A DNA stretch of 64,000 bases from Demequina flava (GTDB lineage: Bacteria > Actinomycetota > Actinomycetes > Actinomycetales > Demequinaceae), in the NCBI RefSeq assembly GCF_000975035.1, contig NZ_BBRA01000002.1, forward strand, positions 620,036-684,035, read 5' to 3'. A model generated the notes under the pieces. The model was not told where the DNA came from and did no database searches. It was given only the letters and a program-made list of their open reading frames with translations. Positions within the stretch are counted from its first letter, which is position 1. Each line of letters starts with the position of its first letter. The position numbers were made by a program, and so were the translations under genes. This document shows, piece after piece, positions 43,627-52,916 of this stretch.

Positions 43627-44597
43627 GCCGCCTCCTCCGTCTCGGAACCGGCGGTCTCCGCCGCGGGCTGCCCGGTCAGTGACAGGAAGACCTCGTCCAA
43701 CGTGGGTTGACCCAGCGAGAACTGGGCAAGCCCCACTCCCTCGGAGTCCAGCGCACTCAGGGCTCGCGTTACGCGCGTGCGGTCGTCAATGACGGCGGAC
43801 AAGGCCTGCGGGTCGGTGGGCAGTTCCACCTCGACGCCGAGTTCGCGGATCAAGATTTCCCGAGCCTTGTCCCTCTCCTCGCGCTCCATCACGCGCACGT
43901 GCAGAGCTCCTGCCCCCACGGAGGCCTTGAGCTGCGTCGCGGTGCCCTCGGCGATGATCTTGCCGGAGTCAATCACGGAGATCCGGTCTGCCAGGGCATC
44001 CGCCTCGTCCAGGTACTGCGTGGTGAGCATCACGGTTGTGCCGAAGTCGACCATGGCGCGCACGATGTCCCACACCTCATTGCGACTTCGCGGGTCCAGG
44101 CCGGTGGTGGGCTCGTCGAGGAACAGCAGTTCCGGCGTCACCACGATGGAGGCCGCAATATCGATACGCCTGCGCATGCCGCCGGAGTACTTCTTGACCT
44201 GGCGGTCGCGCGCATCGGTCAGCGCAAACGCTTCGAGCAGTTCGTTCGCCCGCCGCGTCGCCGCCTTGGGCGAGTAGCCGTACAGCTTCGCAATCAGCCG
44301 CAGGTTCTCGAGCCCCGACAGATCCTCATCCACGGAAGCGAACTGGCCGGTCAGCGATACCCGCGACCGCACCTCATCTGCCTGCGAGGCTATGTCGTAG
44401 CCGAGTACGGAGCCTGTCCCGGCATCGGCCCTCACCAAGGTCGCCAGCATGCGAATCACGGTGGTCTTGCCTGCGCCGTTGGGGCCCAGAAAGCCGTGCA
44501 CTCCCCCGCGTTCAATCGCGAGATCCACGCCATCAACTGCGCGCGTGCTCCCGTACGTCTTGACGAGACCATGTGTCTCGATCGCCAACTCCGCCAC
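43623..44597 (-). CDS. ABC exporter ATP-binding protein (DrrA-like)
   Basis: 324 residues. Walker [10 protein letters not shown] at ~39-47, Q-loop in [15 protein letters not shown], signature [15 protein letters not shown], Walker [16 protein letters not shown] and H-loop region [15 protein letters not shown]. The C-terminal ~90 residues are the DrrA-type regulatory domain (DUF4162-like). Encoded with its permease as a two-gene operon; the drug or lipid exported is unknown. Confidence 0.92.
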   Translation of the reverse strand: MAELAIETHGLVKTYGSTRAVDGVDLAIERGGVHGFLGPNGAGKTTVIRMLATLVRADAGTGSVLGYDIASQADEVRSRVSLTGQFASVDEDLSGLENLRLIAKLYGYSPKAATRRANELLEAFALTDARDRQVKKYSGGMRRRIDIAASIVVTPELLFLDEPTTGLDPRSRNEVWDIVRAMVDFGTTVMLTTQYLDEADALADRISVIDSGKIIAEGTATQLKASVGAGALHVRVMEREERDKAREILIRELGVEVELPTDPQALSAVIDDRTRVTRALSALDSEGVGLAQFSLGQPTLDEVFLSLTGQPAAETAGSETEEAA

Positions 44598-44648
44598 GAC
44601 ACCTCCCCAAGTGACTGAGGCACCGGGCGCTCCCGATGCACCTCACAA

Positions 44649-44686
44649 GACTAAGCCCGGGCGCTGACACGCGCCCGGGCTTAGTC
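44649..44686 (-). terminator. Terminator hairpin after the Ugp-type operon
   Basis: Perfect 16-bp stem (arms 44649-44664 and 44671-44686, starting GACTAAGCCC) around a TGACAC loop. It lies 10 bases past the last permease gene and before the DrrA start, on the same strand. No long T-run. Confidence 0.8.
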
Positions 44687-44696
44687 CGTGGATGAG

Positions 44697-45662
44697 CTAC
44701 TTGAGGCCGGAACGCACAAAGGCGTCGACGATGTAGCGCTGGAGGAACAAGTACAGCAAGAGGATCGGCAGAGCGGCGATGGCAGAGGCCGCCATCAGTG
44801 CACCCCAGTCATTGCCCTCAGAGGACAAGAACTGGCGAATACCCACCTGCAGCACCGGCGCGCCGGTACGCAGCACGAGCGCTGGCCACAGGTACTCGTT
44901 CCACGCCGAGATGAACAGCATGATCGTGGTCGCGGCAATCGCGGGTGTCACGTTGGGCACCACGACCGTCCACAGCGTGTTCCACGACGAACGCCCATCA
45001 ACCTTGGCGGCATCGATGATCTCCCGCGGGAAGGATTCCATGTGCTGACGCATCAGCAACACCGCGAATGCGGCGCCCAGGTTGGGCAAGATCACACCCC
45101 ACAGCGTCCCGAGGAGCCCCAGGTCAGAGATCAACACGTAGTTGGGAATCATCGTGACCTGGAACGGAATCAGCCAGGAACCGATGAACAGCATCAAAAT
45201 CACGTTGCGGCCCGGGAAGCGCCACATCGCGAAGCCATAGCCGGCAAGCAATGCGACAAGCATCTGCCCGGCCGCAATTCCCGCGGACAGCAGGATCGTG
45301 TTGAGCAGCATCTCACCCAGGCCAATGCGCGTCCAAGCGTCAGCAAACGTCTCGAAGCTGATGGGCCACGGAATGATGGACTGGTCGAGGACATCGCCCG
45401 GGGCACGCAACGCGGCCGCGAACATCCAGTACACGGGCAGGATGGAAAACACGGCTAGCGCAAGCAGGATCACGTGCCCGGCAAGTTTGCCTGGCGAGAA
45501 GCGGCGCTTGGGACGGGCCGATGCTCGCTCATGCTGGTCTGTCGGGTCCGGTTCGGGCGTGACGACAGGCGACGACGAGGCAGGCGTGTCGAGAAGCCCA
45601 AAGGCCGGCTTGGACGGCAGCCGAGGAGTCTCGACGCCCGGGTCTGCGAAGGCGAAAGTCAC
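44697..45662 (-). CDS. ugpE: ABC importer permease, UgpE/MalG-like
   Basis: 321 residues, BPD_transp_1 family with six transmembrane helices. The cytoplasmic EAA loop reads EIIDAAKVDGRSSWNTLWTVVVP. The first ~60 residues before the first helix are a disordered Pro/Ser/Thr-rich tail, longer than usual. MalG/UgpE-type end in RYIVDAFVRSGLK. Last gene of the operon, followed by the 16-bp hairpin. Confidence 0.88.
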   Translation of the reverse strand: MTFAFADPGVETPRLPSKPAFGLLDTPASSSPVVTPEPDPTDQHERASARPKRRFSPGKLAGHVILLALAVFSILPVYWMFAAALRAPGDVLDQSIIPWPISFETFADAWTRIGLGEMLLNTILLSAGIAAGQMLVALLAGYGFAMWRFPGRNVILMLFIGSWLIPFQVTMIPNYVLISDLGLLGTLWGVILPNLGAAFAVLLMRQHMESFPREIIDAAKVDGRSSWNTLWTVVVPNVTPAIAATTIMLFISAWNEYLWPALVLRTGAPVLQVGIRQFLSSEGNDWGALMAASAIAALPILLLYLFLQRYIVDAFVRSGLK

Positions 45663-45671
45663 AGTCGGCTC

Positions 45672-46607
45672 CTAGTTGTCATGGAAGTTGAGCTTTTCGG
45701 ACAGCAAGACGAATCCGACCGCGACAAGCCCAAACAGAAGGAAGAACACCACTCCGGCGGCTGCGGCGAGCCCTGCGTCAAAGCTCTGGAATCCGAGCTG
45801 GTACAGGAGGTAGTAGATGTTCGTGGTGGAGTTGATCGGGCCACCCTGGGTGAGCAAGTCGATCAGCGGGAAGGACCACTGCGCGGACAGCAGGATCGCC
45901 ATGAGGCCCAGGAAGAGCAGCGTGGGGCTCAGCAGCGGAACGGTGATGCGCATCGTGGTGCGCCACGAGCCCGCGCCATCGGTGGCAGCCGCGTCGGCGT
46001 AGTCGGGGTTGATGCCCGCCACACCGGCAGCGACCACGAGGACGCCGAATCCGAGCATCTGCCACACCATGATCGCGATGATCGCCCAGATTGCAGTCGA
46101 CGGATCACGGAAGATGTTCCCGAGATCGAGGCCCGCATTGTTAGCCGCAGTCCACAACAGTCCGGAGTCTTCAGCGAACATCCAACGCCAGACAGCTCCG
46201 GCAGCAATGGGCGGAATCAGGAACGAGACAAAGATCAGGCCCTGATACACGCTCTTGGAGCGCGTGCCGACCTTGCGTGACAGCAGCACAGCGATCGTGG
46301 GAAGAATGACCGCGGCCACGAAGCCCGCTGCGATGTACACCAGAGTGTTGCGCATCGCGGCGATCATCTCGGGATTGGTCACCACGTCTGCGTAGTTCTC
46401 GAGACCCACCCACTCCTTGGGGCTGGTGGGTAGGAGATTCCAGTCGTAGAACGACAGCCCGAAGCCCTCGACCATAGGCCGGTAGATCCACAGTCCGATC
46501 AGAGCAACCGCGGGCAACAGGTAGAGGTACGGCGCCAGCGGGGGCCGCCGGTGAGCCTTGCGAGGCTCCCCGACGGCCGCCTCCGGCGCGGCGACTTGCG
46601 TGAACAT
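45672..46607 (-). CDS. ugpA: ABC importer permease, UgpA/MalF-like
   Basis: 311 residues, six transmembrane helices, BPD_transp_1. LPAVALIGLWIYRPMVEGFGLSFYDWN begins the first helix; the EAA loop is in YADAAATDGAGSWRTTMRITVPLL. Pairs with the next gene to form the channel. Its start shares a base with the phosphodiesterase stop, showing close coupling to that enzyme. Confidence 0.88.
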   Translation of the reverse strand: MFTQVAAPEAAVGEPRKAHRRPPLAPYLYLLPAVALIGLWIYRPMVEGFGLSFYDWNLLPTSPKEWVGLENYADVVTNPEMIAAMRNTLVYIAAGFVAAVILPTIAVLLSRKVGTRSKSVYQGLIFVSFLIPPIAAGAVWRWMFAEDSGLLWTAANNAGLDLGNIFRDPSTAIWAIIAIMVWQMLGFGVLVVAAGVAGINPDYADAAATDGAGSWRTTMRITVPLLSPTLLFLGLMAILLSAQWSFPLIDLLTQGGPINSTTNIYYLLYQLGFQSFDAGLAAAAGVVFFLLFGLVAVGFVLLSEKLNFHDN

Positions 46608-47500
46608 TAGTTCTGCGCCGCTCCCGACATTGCAGCCTCACGCTGCTCAGGCGTCATCGCGAGGAAGGCTTCCATCTGGTCAGCCTGCATCTCGTACAGC
46701 GTCGCGAAGTCTCCCAGCGGAACAATGGAGTGCATGACCTTGTCGCCGTAGACGTGCACGAGGTTGTGCGACTGGCCACCGTCCATGCCGCGAGCGCCAG
46801 GCTGCGCCATCGCGAGGTCCTGCGAGTAGCACGTTGCCGACGCGACGGACACGGGCACCCCTGCGAAGTCCGTGAAGGTGCTGTAGTGCAGGTGGCCGCC
46901 CAGGATTCCGCGCACGTCGGTGCCCTCGATGACCTTGGCCAGACGGTCCTGGTCCTTGAGGTCGACGAGCTTCATCATGGCGATGGGGCTCGGCACGGGA
47001 GGGTGGTGCAGCGCTAGCAGGGTGCCGTGGGGAGCCGGGCTGGCGAGCACGTCCGCGAGCCAGTCGAGCTGCTCGTCCGTGATCTCACCATGGTGCTTGC
47101 CCGGAACTGTGGAATCGAGTGCGATGATCCGCAGGCCGTTGATGTCGTAGACGGCATCGACGGGCTCCGAGGAGGCTTCGCCACCCAACAGGACCGACCG
47201 GAAGGCGCCGCGCTCGTCGTGGTTACCCATGACCCAAATCACTGTGGCGCCCATCTCTGCCGCGACGGGCTCAACCATGTCGCGGAGACGCTCATACGCC
47301 TCGATCTCACCCATGTCCGCGAGGTCACCGGTGAAGATGATGGCCTCGGGGTTCTGCTGGCGCGCAGAGAGCGAGTCGAGCAGTTCACGAAGGTTCTTGT
47401 CGGAGTCAACGCCGCCGTGGAGCAGGCCCTCGCCTACGAAGTGGGTGTCAGAGATGTGCAGCAGGAAATGGTCAGCGGTGTCGGGGGTCAGGTCAGTCAT
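46607..47500 (-). CDS. Calcineurin-like phosphodiesterase (GpdQ/CpdA type)
   Basis: 297 residues of the class III cyclic nucleotide/glycerophosphodiester phosphodiesterase family. The two-metal site is complete: LLHISDTHFVG (Asp, His), IIFTGDLADMG (Asp), VMGNHDERG (Asn, His), LALHHPPVP (His) and GILGGHLHYS (His-x-His). No signal peptide, so it acts in the cytosol on an imported diester, for example a glycerophosphodiester. Sits inside the importer operon between the phosphatase and permease genes. Confidence 0.88.
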   Translation of the reverse strand: MTDLTPDTADHFLLHISDTHFVGEGLLHGGVDSDKNLRELLDSLSARQQNPEAIIFTGDLADMGEIEAYERLRDMVEPVAAEMGATVIWVMGNHDERGAFRSVLLGGEASSEPVDAVYDINGLRIIALDSTVPGKHHGEITDEQLDWLADVLASPAPHGTLLALHHPPVPSPIAMMKLVDLKDQDRLAKVIEGTDVRGILGGHLHYSTFTDFAGVPVSVASATCYSQDLAMAQPGARGMDGGQSHNLVHVYGDKVMHSIVPLGDFATLYEMQADQMEAFLAMTPEQREAAMSGAAQN

Positions 47501-48297
47501 GATGCCTCCTCGGCAGTGGCGGGTACGGTGATGTTGCTGATCAAGGTGTCGATCTCCGCGGCTGTCATGCCGTGGGCAATCAGGTAGTCGCGGACGCTCC
47601 CGTGAGCGGCTTCAACGCGGTCGAGCGTGGCGGCGAGTAGCTCACGCGGACTCGCCACCAAGAGGTCGTCGATGTCTTCGGGAAGTCCAGGGAACTGCGC
47701 GGCAATGGCCGTGCGCATCTGCGCCGCCCACTCCCCTGCCAGATACTCCTGCGACAGCGTGTAGTCGTCGAGAACAATCTCGCGATCAACTCCCGCAAGC
47801 TCGAGCGCCATCGCGATCACGACGCCCGTGCGGTCCTTGCCCGCAGTGCAATGCACGAGGGCGGCACCTTCAGGCCCTGCCTCGGCGATGCCGCGCAACG
47901 CCTCGACGAGAGCCAGGCCAGACTCATCGACCATGAGTTCGTACACGGTCGCGAGCATCTGAGCGCCCGTTCCAGCAACCTTGGGGGCCGCATCGGAGTG
48001 CACGGGGACGTGGATCTCCACGATCCCGCTACCCGCGTAGTCGCTGGGCGACTTCAAACGCTCGTCGTCGCTGCGCAGGTCGACAACGCGAGTCACGCCA
48101 GCATCGGCCAAGTGCTTCACGCCTGTCTCTCCCACGCGTGCCGGCGCATCGGAACGCAGGAGTGCGCGCCAGCGAATCGATCCGGTCGTCGTGGGGTAAC
48201 CGCCGACGTCGCGGAGGTTGAAGATTCCGGGCAGTTCGATGCGCCGCTGGGGCGCGGCCCCCGTCTCGTTGACGGGGGCCAGCGTCGTGTCACTCAT
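47497..48297 (-). CDS. Tyrosine-phosphatase-like phosphatase (Y_phosphatase3 family)
   Basis: 266 residues. The Cx5R active site is HCTAGKDRTG. NLRDVGGYPT near the start and RVVDLRSDDE with the following DYTLSQEYL are hallmarks of the bacterial lipid/inositol/tyrosine phosphatase group (Y_phosphatase3). In this operon a monoester released by the neighbouring phosphodiesterase is a more likely substrate than phosphoprotein; this is inference. ATG 48297 overlaps the binding-protein stop by eight bases. Confidence 0.85.
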   Translation of the reverse strand: MSDTTLAPVNETGAAPQRRIELPGIFNLRDVGGYPTTTGSIRWRALLRSDAPARVGETGVKHLADAGVTRVVDLRSDDERLKSPSDYAGSGIVEIHVPVHSDAAPKVAGTGAQMLATVYELMVDESGLALVEALRGIAEAGPEGAALVHCTAGKDRTGVVIAMALELAGVDREIVLDDYTLSQEYLAGEWAAQMRTAIAAQFPGLPEDIDDLLVASPRELLAATLDRVEAAHGSVRDYLIAHGMTAAEIDTLISNITVPATAEEAS

Positions 48298-49681
48298 TGA
48301 TGAGGTCCTGTGCGCGCTCGGCGGCATCGGTCATGGCTGCCTCGGGGTCTTCGCCGTAGAACACGGCCTCCTCGATCGCGGTGGAAACGATCTGGGTGAC
48401 CTGCGAGTAGTTGTCGCCGGGGTACGAGACCCAGGGCTCGAGGTTCTCGAGCTGGTCCAGGTTGGGCTGTGCGAGGGGGTTGGCCTCAAGCCAGTCGGCA
48501 AGCGCGCCGTCACCCTCAGTCAGGCCGGTGCGCAGCGGCAGGTATCCGATCTGCGAGGTGATGAGCTCGTAAGCACGCTCGGAGGTGAGGAACTGCGTCA
48601 GCTCCCATGCGGCGGCCTGCTTGGCCGGGTCATCAGACAGGATGAACAGCGCCGAGCCCGAGTTGGTCGGCACGGCGTCCATGCCTTCAAAGCCAGGCAG
48701 TGGTGCGGAGCGCAGTTCCCAGCCTCCGGCCTCTGCGGACTGCTGGAGGTAGCCCTGGAGGGCGGAGGAGTTGATGATGAAGGTCACCTCACCGCGAATT
48801 GCTGCCTCTAGTTGACTCTGCACATCGAGGTTGGCGATGACACCCTCATCCGCGAGTTCCCGCATCTTCTCGACTGCGGTCACCGAGCCTTCTTCACCGA
48901 AGGTGATCGTGGAACGGTCATCGCTGAGCACTGAGCCGCCCGCTGAGGCGATGATGCCCTGCATGCACCAGTCACCGCCCACGTTGACGCAACCGAGCGC
49001 CACTGGCTCAGTGCCGACGCTCTCGCCAACCTGAGTGGCGACCTCGGCAAGGGCGTCCCATGTGGAGACGTCCATGGTGTCGGGGTCAATGCCTGCGGCC
49101 TCAACGGCATCCGCGTTGTAGAACATCACTGGGGTGGAGAACACGTAGGGCATGGCCCACTGCTGGCCGTCCCACTCACCGAGTGCAGCTGCGCGCTCGT
49201 GCATGGGGTACTCGCCGCCGAGGTGCTCCTCAACGGCCTCGGTGCCCACCAAGGACTCGATGGACTTGGTGCCCAACGCGTTGACGGCGAAGTCAAAGGT
49301 ATCGAAGGTCAGCTGCGCGACATCTGGCGCATCTCCAGCGAGCAACTGCTGCTGGACGGACGATGCAGTGGCGGAGTTTCCGCCGGTGAGGTCAGCCAGC
49401 GGGGGCTGGCCGGTGACGCTGATGTTGGGGTGCTCAGCCTCGAACTCCTCGAGCAACTGGTTGACGGTGTCAGTCCAGACACCCTCGGTCTGCAGGTTGT
49501 AGCTCTCGAACACGATCTCGACCTGCTCGTCGGGGTCGAGTGCTTCGATGGCGGCGTTGAGATCGGCGCTTGCGGCGTCGACATCGCCCGCAGCCTCAAC
49601 GTCGCTGCCGCTTGAGCAGGCAGCGAGTCCAAGCGCGGCTGCGGCGACGAAAGCGCCGGAGCGGAGGTATGGGGACAGCAT
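48290..49681 (-). CDS. ugpB: ABC importer substrate-binding lipoprotein, UgpB-like
   Basis: 463 residues. The signal peptide ends LGLAAC. SBP_bac_1 fold with large aromatic content; QVEIVFESYNLQTEGVWTDTVNQLLEEFEAEHPNIS-type start, the lobe segment PYVFSTPVMFYNADAVEAAG and FPTNSGSALFILSDDP-like hinge are characteristic. UgpB relatives bind glycerol-3-phosphate and glycerophosphocholine-like diesters, which agrees with the two phosphatase genes, but the ligand remains inferred. Second gene of the operon. Confidence 0.85.
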   Translation of the reverse strand: MLSPYLRSGAFVAAAALGLAACSSGSDVEAAGDVDAASADLNAAIEALDPDEQVEIVFESYNLQTEGVWTDTVNQLLEEFEAEHPNISVTGQPPLADLTGGNSATASSVQQQLLAGDAPDVAQLTFDTFDFAVNALGTKSIESLVGTEAVEEHLGGEYPMHERAAALGEWDGQQWAMPYVFSTPVMFYNADAVEAAGIDPDTMDVSTWDALAEVATQVGESVGTEPVALGCVNVGGDWCMQGIIASAGGSVLSDDRSTITFGEEGSVTAVEKMRELADEGVIANLDVQSQLEAAIRGEVTFIINSSALQGYLQQSAEAGGWELRSAPLPGFEGMDAVPTNSGSALFILSDDPAKQAAAWELTQFLTSERAYELITSQIGYLPLRTGLTEGDGALADWLEANPLAQPNLDQLENLEPWVSYPGDNYSQVTQIVSTAIEEAVFYGEDPEAAMTDAAERAQDLINE

Positions 49682-49755
49682 GATTTCTCCTCTTGATGGG
49701 GTCAGGTGTGGTGGCCGCCGTCACGGCGGTCGTCAGTGAAGTTCGGTGGGGGTGG

Positions 49756-50889
49756 TTAGACGGCGACGGCGGCAGGTACCGAGTCGACGACATCGGTGGA
49801 GGGCTCCTCGATCCACTCCAGTCGCCGGCCGCTGTCTGCCGCGAAGAGGTGGACGTGCTCCACGTCTGCGGTGAGCGTGATCGGCGAGCCGAGCGCAACC
49901 CCGTCCTCGCGGGAGGCTCGCACCGCGACGCGCTCGGTGCCGACGCGGCACGTGACGTGGAGTTCGTTGCCGAGGTTCTCGACCATCTCCACGGTTCCGG
50001 TCAGCGACAGGCCCGTCGCCGCGAAGCGTGCGGTGACGCGGAGGTGTTCGGGCCGCACTCCCACGTAGGCAGCAAATTCGGGGACGTCTCCGACAAAGAG
50101 CGATCCCCCGACGCCCTCGCCGTGCAGCACGATCTGACCCTCGCGGGACTCGACCGTCGCCGGAACAAGATTCATGGGCGGGCTACCGATGAACTGCGCC
50201 ACAAAGACCGAGGCCGGGCGGTCGTATACGTCCTCGGGGGTTCCGATCTGCTCGATGCGCCCGTCATTCATGACCGCGATACGCGTCGCCATCGTCATCG
50301 CCTCGACCTGGTCGTGAGTGACATACACGATCGTGGCGGCCAGACGGCGGTGGAGGGTTGTGAGCTCGTGTCGCGTCTGGACGCGCAACTTGGCGTCGAG
50401 GTTGGACAGCGGCTCATCCATGAGGAAGGCCTTGGGCTCACGCACAAGCGCACGGCCTACGGCGACTCGTTGGCGCTGGCCACCGGACAGCTGCTTGGGC
50501 TTGCGCTCGAGCAGGTGCTCAATTTCGAGGATGCGAGCCACTTCCTCAACACGCGCCGTGCGCTCCGTCTTGGCAACCTTGCGCGACTTGAGGGGGAACT
50601 CAAGGTTGGCTCGCACGCTGAGGTGCGGGTAGAGCGCGTAGCTCTGAAAGACGAGAGCGATGTCGCGCTCTTTCGCGGACACGTCCGTGATGTCCTCGCC
50701 GTCGATCGCAATGGTTCCCGCGGTGGGCTCAAGGAGACCGGAGAGGATGCGCAAGAGCGTGGACTTGCCACATCCCGACGGCCCCAGCAGGGCGAGGAAG
50801 TCGCCGTCGTTCACGGTCAAGGTTGCGCTGTCGAGTGCGACAGTCTCGCCGAACTTCTTGGTCACGCCGGAGATCGCGATCTCAGCCAC
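49756..50889 (-). CDS. ugpC: ABC importer ATP-binding protein, UgpC/MsmK-like
   Basis: 377 residues. Walker A GPSGCGKST at ~36-44, Q-loop FQSYALYPHLSV, signature LSGGQRQRVAVGRAL, Walker B FLMDEPLSNLD, then a C-terminal TOBE/OB regulatory domain (~240-370). This is the MalK/UgpC form, which often serves several importers in actinobacteria; here it is the first gene of its own operon. Promoter and possible operators lie in the 137 bases upstream. Confidence 0.92.
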   Translation of the reverse strand: MAEIAISGVTKKFGETVALDSATLTVNDGDFLALLGPSGCGKSTLLRILSGLLEPTAGTIAIDGEDITDVSAKERDIALVFQSYALYPHLSVRANLEFPLKSRKVAKTERTARVEEVARILEIEHLLERKPKQLSGGQRQRVAVGRALVREPKAFLMDEPLSNLDAKLRVQTRHELTTLHRRLAATIVYVTHDQVEAMTMATRIAVMNDGRIEQIGTPEDVYDRPASVFVAQFIGSPPMNLVPATVESREGQIVLHGEGVGGSLFVGDVPEFAAYVGVRPEHLRVTARFAATGLSLTGTVEMVENLGNELHVTCRVGTERVAVRASREDGVALGSPITLTADVEHVHLFAADSGRRLEWIEEPSTDVVDSVPAAVAV

Positions 50890-50934
50890 TGTTGCTCCTT
50901 CAGTCGGTATGGATCTCCTCGTTAGGAAATCCCG

Positions 50935-51005
50935 TTACCGATAAAGGTAAGGAGCCGTAATGAACATACGGTGACGCGTAATGGAACGCGCGGCAACGTC
51001 ACCGT
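50935..51005. promoter_or_regulatory. Candidate operators upstream of the Ugp-type operon
   Basis: Two inverted repeats lie between the RpiR stop and ugpC: TTACC-N6-GGTAA (50935-50950) and ACGGTGACG (50968-50976) with CGTCACCGT (50997-51005), the latter with perfect 9-bp arms. The adjacent RpiR-type gene is the obvious candidate regulator. The ugpC start is 46 bases from the nearer site. Confidence 0.5.
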
Positions 51006-51026
51006 GAAGGTCACGTGACAGCGAAA

Positions 51027-51929
51027 TCAGGCAGACGGAGCAGACTCCGGAGTGCCTTCGTTCGAGCCGACGCCACCGTCGACTGCCTCGGCAATGAATC
51101 GGAAAATCTCCGGCGAGAAGTCGTGCTCTCCCCCACGTGCGGACACCACACCATCGGCCAGTGCGGTGAGCACAACCATCTGTGCCGCCACAATGCCCGG
51201 CATCCCTACGGCCCAGTCCCTGACGGGCGGCCCTGCGATCAGAGCATGGGTGGCCATCTGAGCGAGCGGGGACCGCGCGTACCCCGTGAGAGACACGATT
51301 GCAGCACCCGAGCGCCGGGCGGCGTCGGCCGCCTCGATCGTCAGCGCATTGGTGCCGGAGTTAGACACGGCGATGCACACGTCACCCTCCCCCAGGCTGA
51401 CGGCCGCCATGTGCTGGACCACAGCATCGGCCGGAGCCTCAACAGACCGGCCGTTCTGAATCAGCAAGAAGGCCCCCAACTGCGCGGCGGGCGCGGACCC
51501 ACCATTGGCCGCGACGAGGACGCGGCGCGCGCCATGCACAGCCGACACCGCCGCCGCGAGCTCCGCGCGGTCGAGAGTAGACAGGGCTTGAGGCAAGTCC
51601 CCAACCGTAGTGTCGACGATGCGGTCCACCCCGGTGGCCTCCGAGGGCTCGCGCCCACCGACTGCGCCCGCCGCTGCGAGATCTCGCACCAGCATCATCC
51701 GCAGGTTCTGGAATCCCACCAGGCCCAGGGACTTGAAGGTGCGCACGACCGTCGCGGGCGACGTGCTGGCGCGCTCAGCGACGTCTGCCGCGGACCCCTG
51801 CGACACAAACTCCGGGTCCGCCACGACGACCTCTGCGACCCGGCGCTCGGCCGGTACCAGCCCTGGCAAATGGGAAGAGATGAACCCGACAGTGCCACCC
51901 ACGGGAACGTTGACTTGACCGCTATCCAT
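51027..51929 (-). CDS. MurR/RpiR-family transcriptional regulator
   Basis: 300 residues. The N-terminal HTH_6 domain is seen in LVPAERRVAEVVVADPEFVSQGSAADVAERASTSPATVVRTFKSLG, followed by a SIS domain (VLVAANGGSAPAAQLGAFLL, CIAVSNSGTNALTIEAADAA) that would sense a phosphorylated ligand. A phosphosugar or polyol phosphate from the adjacent importer is a logical effector. The start is uncertain: ATG 51929 is used, ATG 51986 is possible; neither has a strong ribosome site. Confidence 0.88.
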   Translation of the reverse strand: MDSGQVNVPVGGTVGFISSHLPGLVPAERRVAEVVVADPEFVSQGSAADVAERASTSPATVVRTFKSLGLVGFQNLRMMLVRDLAAAGAVGGREPSEATGVDRIVDTTVGDLPQALSTLDRAELAAAVSAVHGARRVLVAANGGSAPAAQLGAFLLIQNGRSVEAPADAVVQHMAAVSLGEGDVCIAVSNSGTNALTIEAADAARRSGAAIVSLTGYARSPLAQMATHALIAGPPVRDWAVGMPGIVAAQMVVLTALADGVVSARGGEHDFSPEIFRFIAEAVDGGVGSNEGTPESAPSA

Positions 51930-52112
51930 AGGCTCGTGTCTACCACTTGGCCACCTTGGCGCCTGCTCGTCTGACGCATCGTTCATCTTCTGTTTCGCTG
52001 ATTTCACCCTCAGGAAACGCAAATTCGTCTCGGGCTAAGGTTTCTCCCCATACCTCCCGCACGTGCGCGGTGTTGAACTGACAGCGACGGACCGCCATGC
52101 AGGGAGATGGCC

Positions 52113-52799
52113 ATGCTGACGACACGACTCACGATCGCAGGCGGCGCCACGATCGCGCTCACACTCCTGGCGGGCTGCTCCAGTAGCGACGGCACTGCCG
52201 AGAGCGCCGCGGACATTGGGGCCGGTGCCTCGGCAGCCGCGGAGGACATTGGCGAAGCCGTCGAGGAAGCGCTCGACGACGCCACGACCGATGAAGACTC
52301 CGGCGGCTTCATGGAAGGTGACGGCGAGGAGGACGACGACGCGATGGCGGGCGAGTCCGGACCGGACACCGCAACCGTAGAAATCAACGGCGAAACCTAC
52401 AACTTCGCAATCCCCGAGGGCCACGACGGCTTGGACGCGCAATGCCTCGCGCTCGATGGGTCGTTCCAAGGCGTCATGCCGTTCGAAGGCTCCGACGACC
52501 CGGATACATACTTCTCCTTCGCACTCGTCGACTGGGACGCCGTGTCGGACGCGGAGGCCCATAACGACCCATCCATGAATCTGGCCCTGCCCGACGGCAC
52601 CGAGTGGGTCGCGGGCGAGCAAGCAACCTGGTTTGGCCTGGACCCGGCAAACGTTCCTGTTGACCTGGTCCCGTCCTTCGACGACGCGGGCGCCTATGCG
52701 TCCGGAACCATCACGTTGCAAATGGTGCCCGAGCTGACCGATCTGGACGCCGAGGACGTCTTTGCAGATGCAACCGTCGAAATGGCCTGCCTGCGCTGA
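52113..52799 (+). CDS. Lipoprotein of unknown function
   Basis: 228 residues. The signal peptide ends LLAGC (Cys19-20 region). A strongly acidic, low-complexity stretch (EEALDDATTDEDSGGFMEGDGEEDDD) covers ~45-80, then a ~145-residue globular domain with one internal Cys pair. ATG 52113 has AGGGAG seven bases upstream, better spaced than ATG 52107. No family recognised; the acidic segment could bind cations or act as a spacer. Confidence 0.75.
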   Translation: MLTTRLTIAGGATIALTLLAGCSSSDGTAESAADIGAGASAAAEDIGEAVEEALDDATTDEDSGGFMEGDGEEDDDAMAGESGPDTATVEINGETYNFAIPEGHDGLDAQCLALDGSFQGVMPFEGSDDPDTYFSFALVDWDAVSDAEAHNDPSMNLALPDGTEWVAGEQATWFGLDPANVPVDLVPSFDDAGAYASGTITLQMVPELTDLDAEDVFADATVEMACLR

Positions 52800-52916
52800 T
52801 AACACACCTACGTTCATCTCTCCCGCTGAGGGAGGCTCGGATAGCGTGCCCATGAGGGGTGGGCGCGCTGTCCGAGCCTGTCGCGCGCCCGCTCGCGTCT
52901 GGCTGGAGGTGGCGCG

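Noticed and set aside
49693-50925. Open frame of about 410 codons opposite ugpC
   Set aside because: Antisense to a gene with all ABC ATPase motifs in order; product is Asp/Arg/His-rich without domains.
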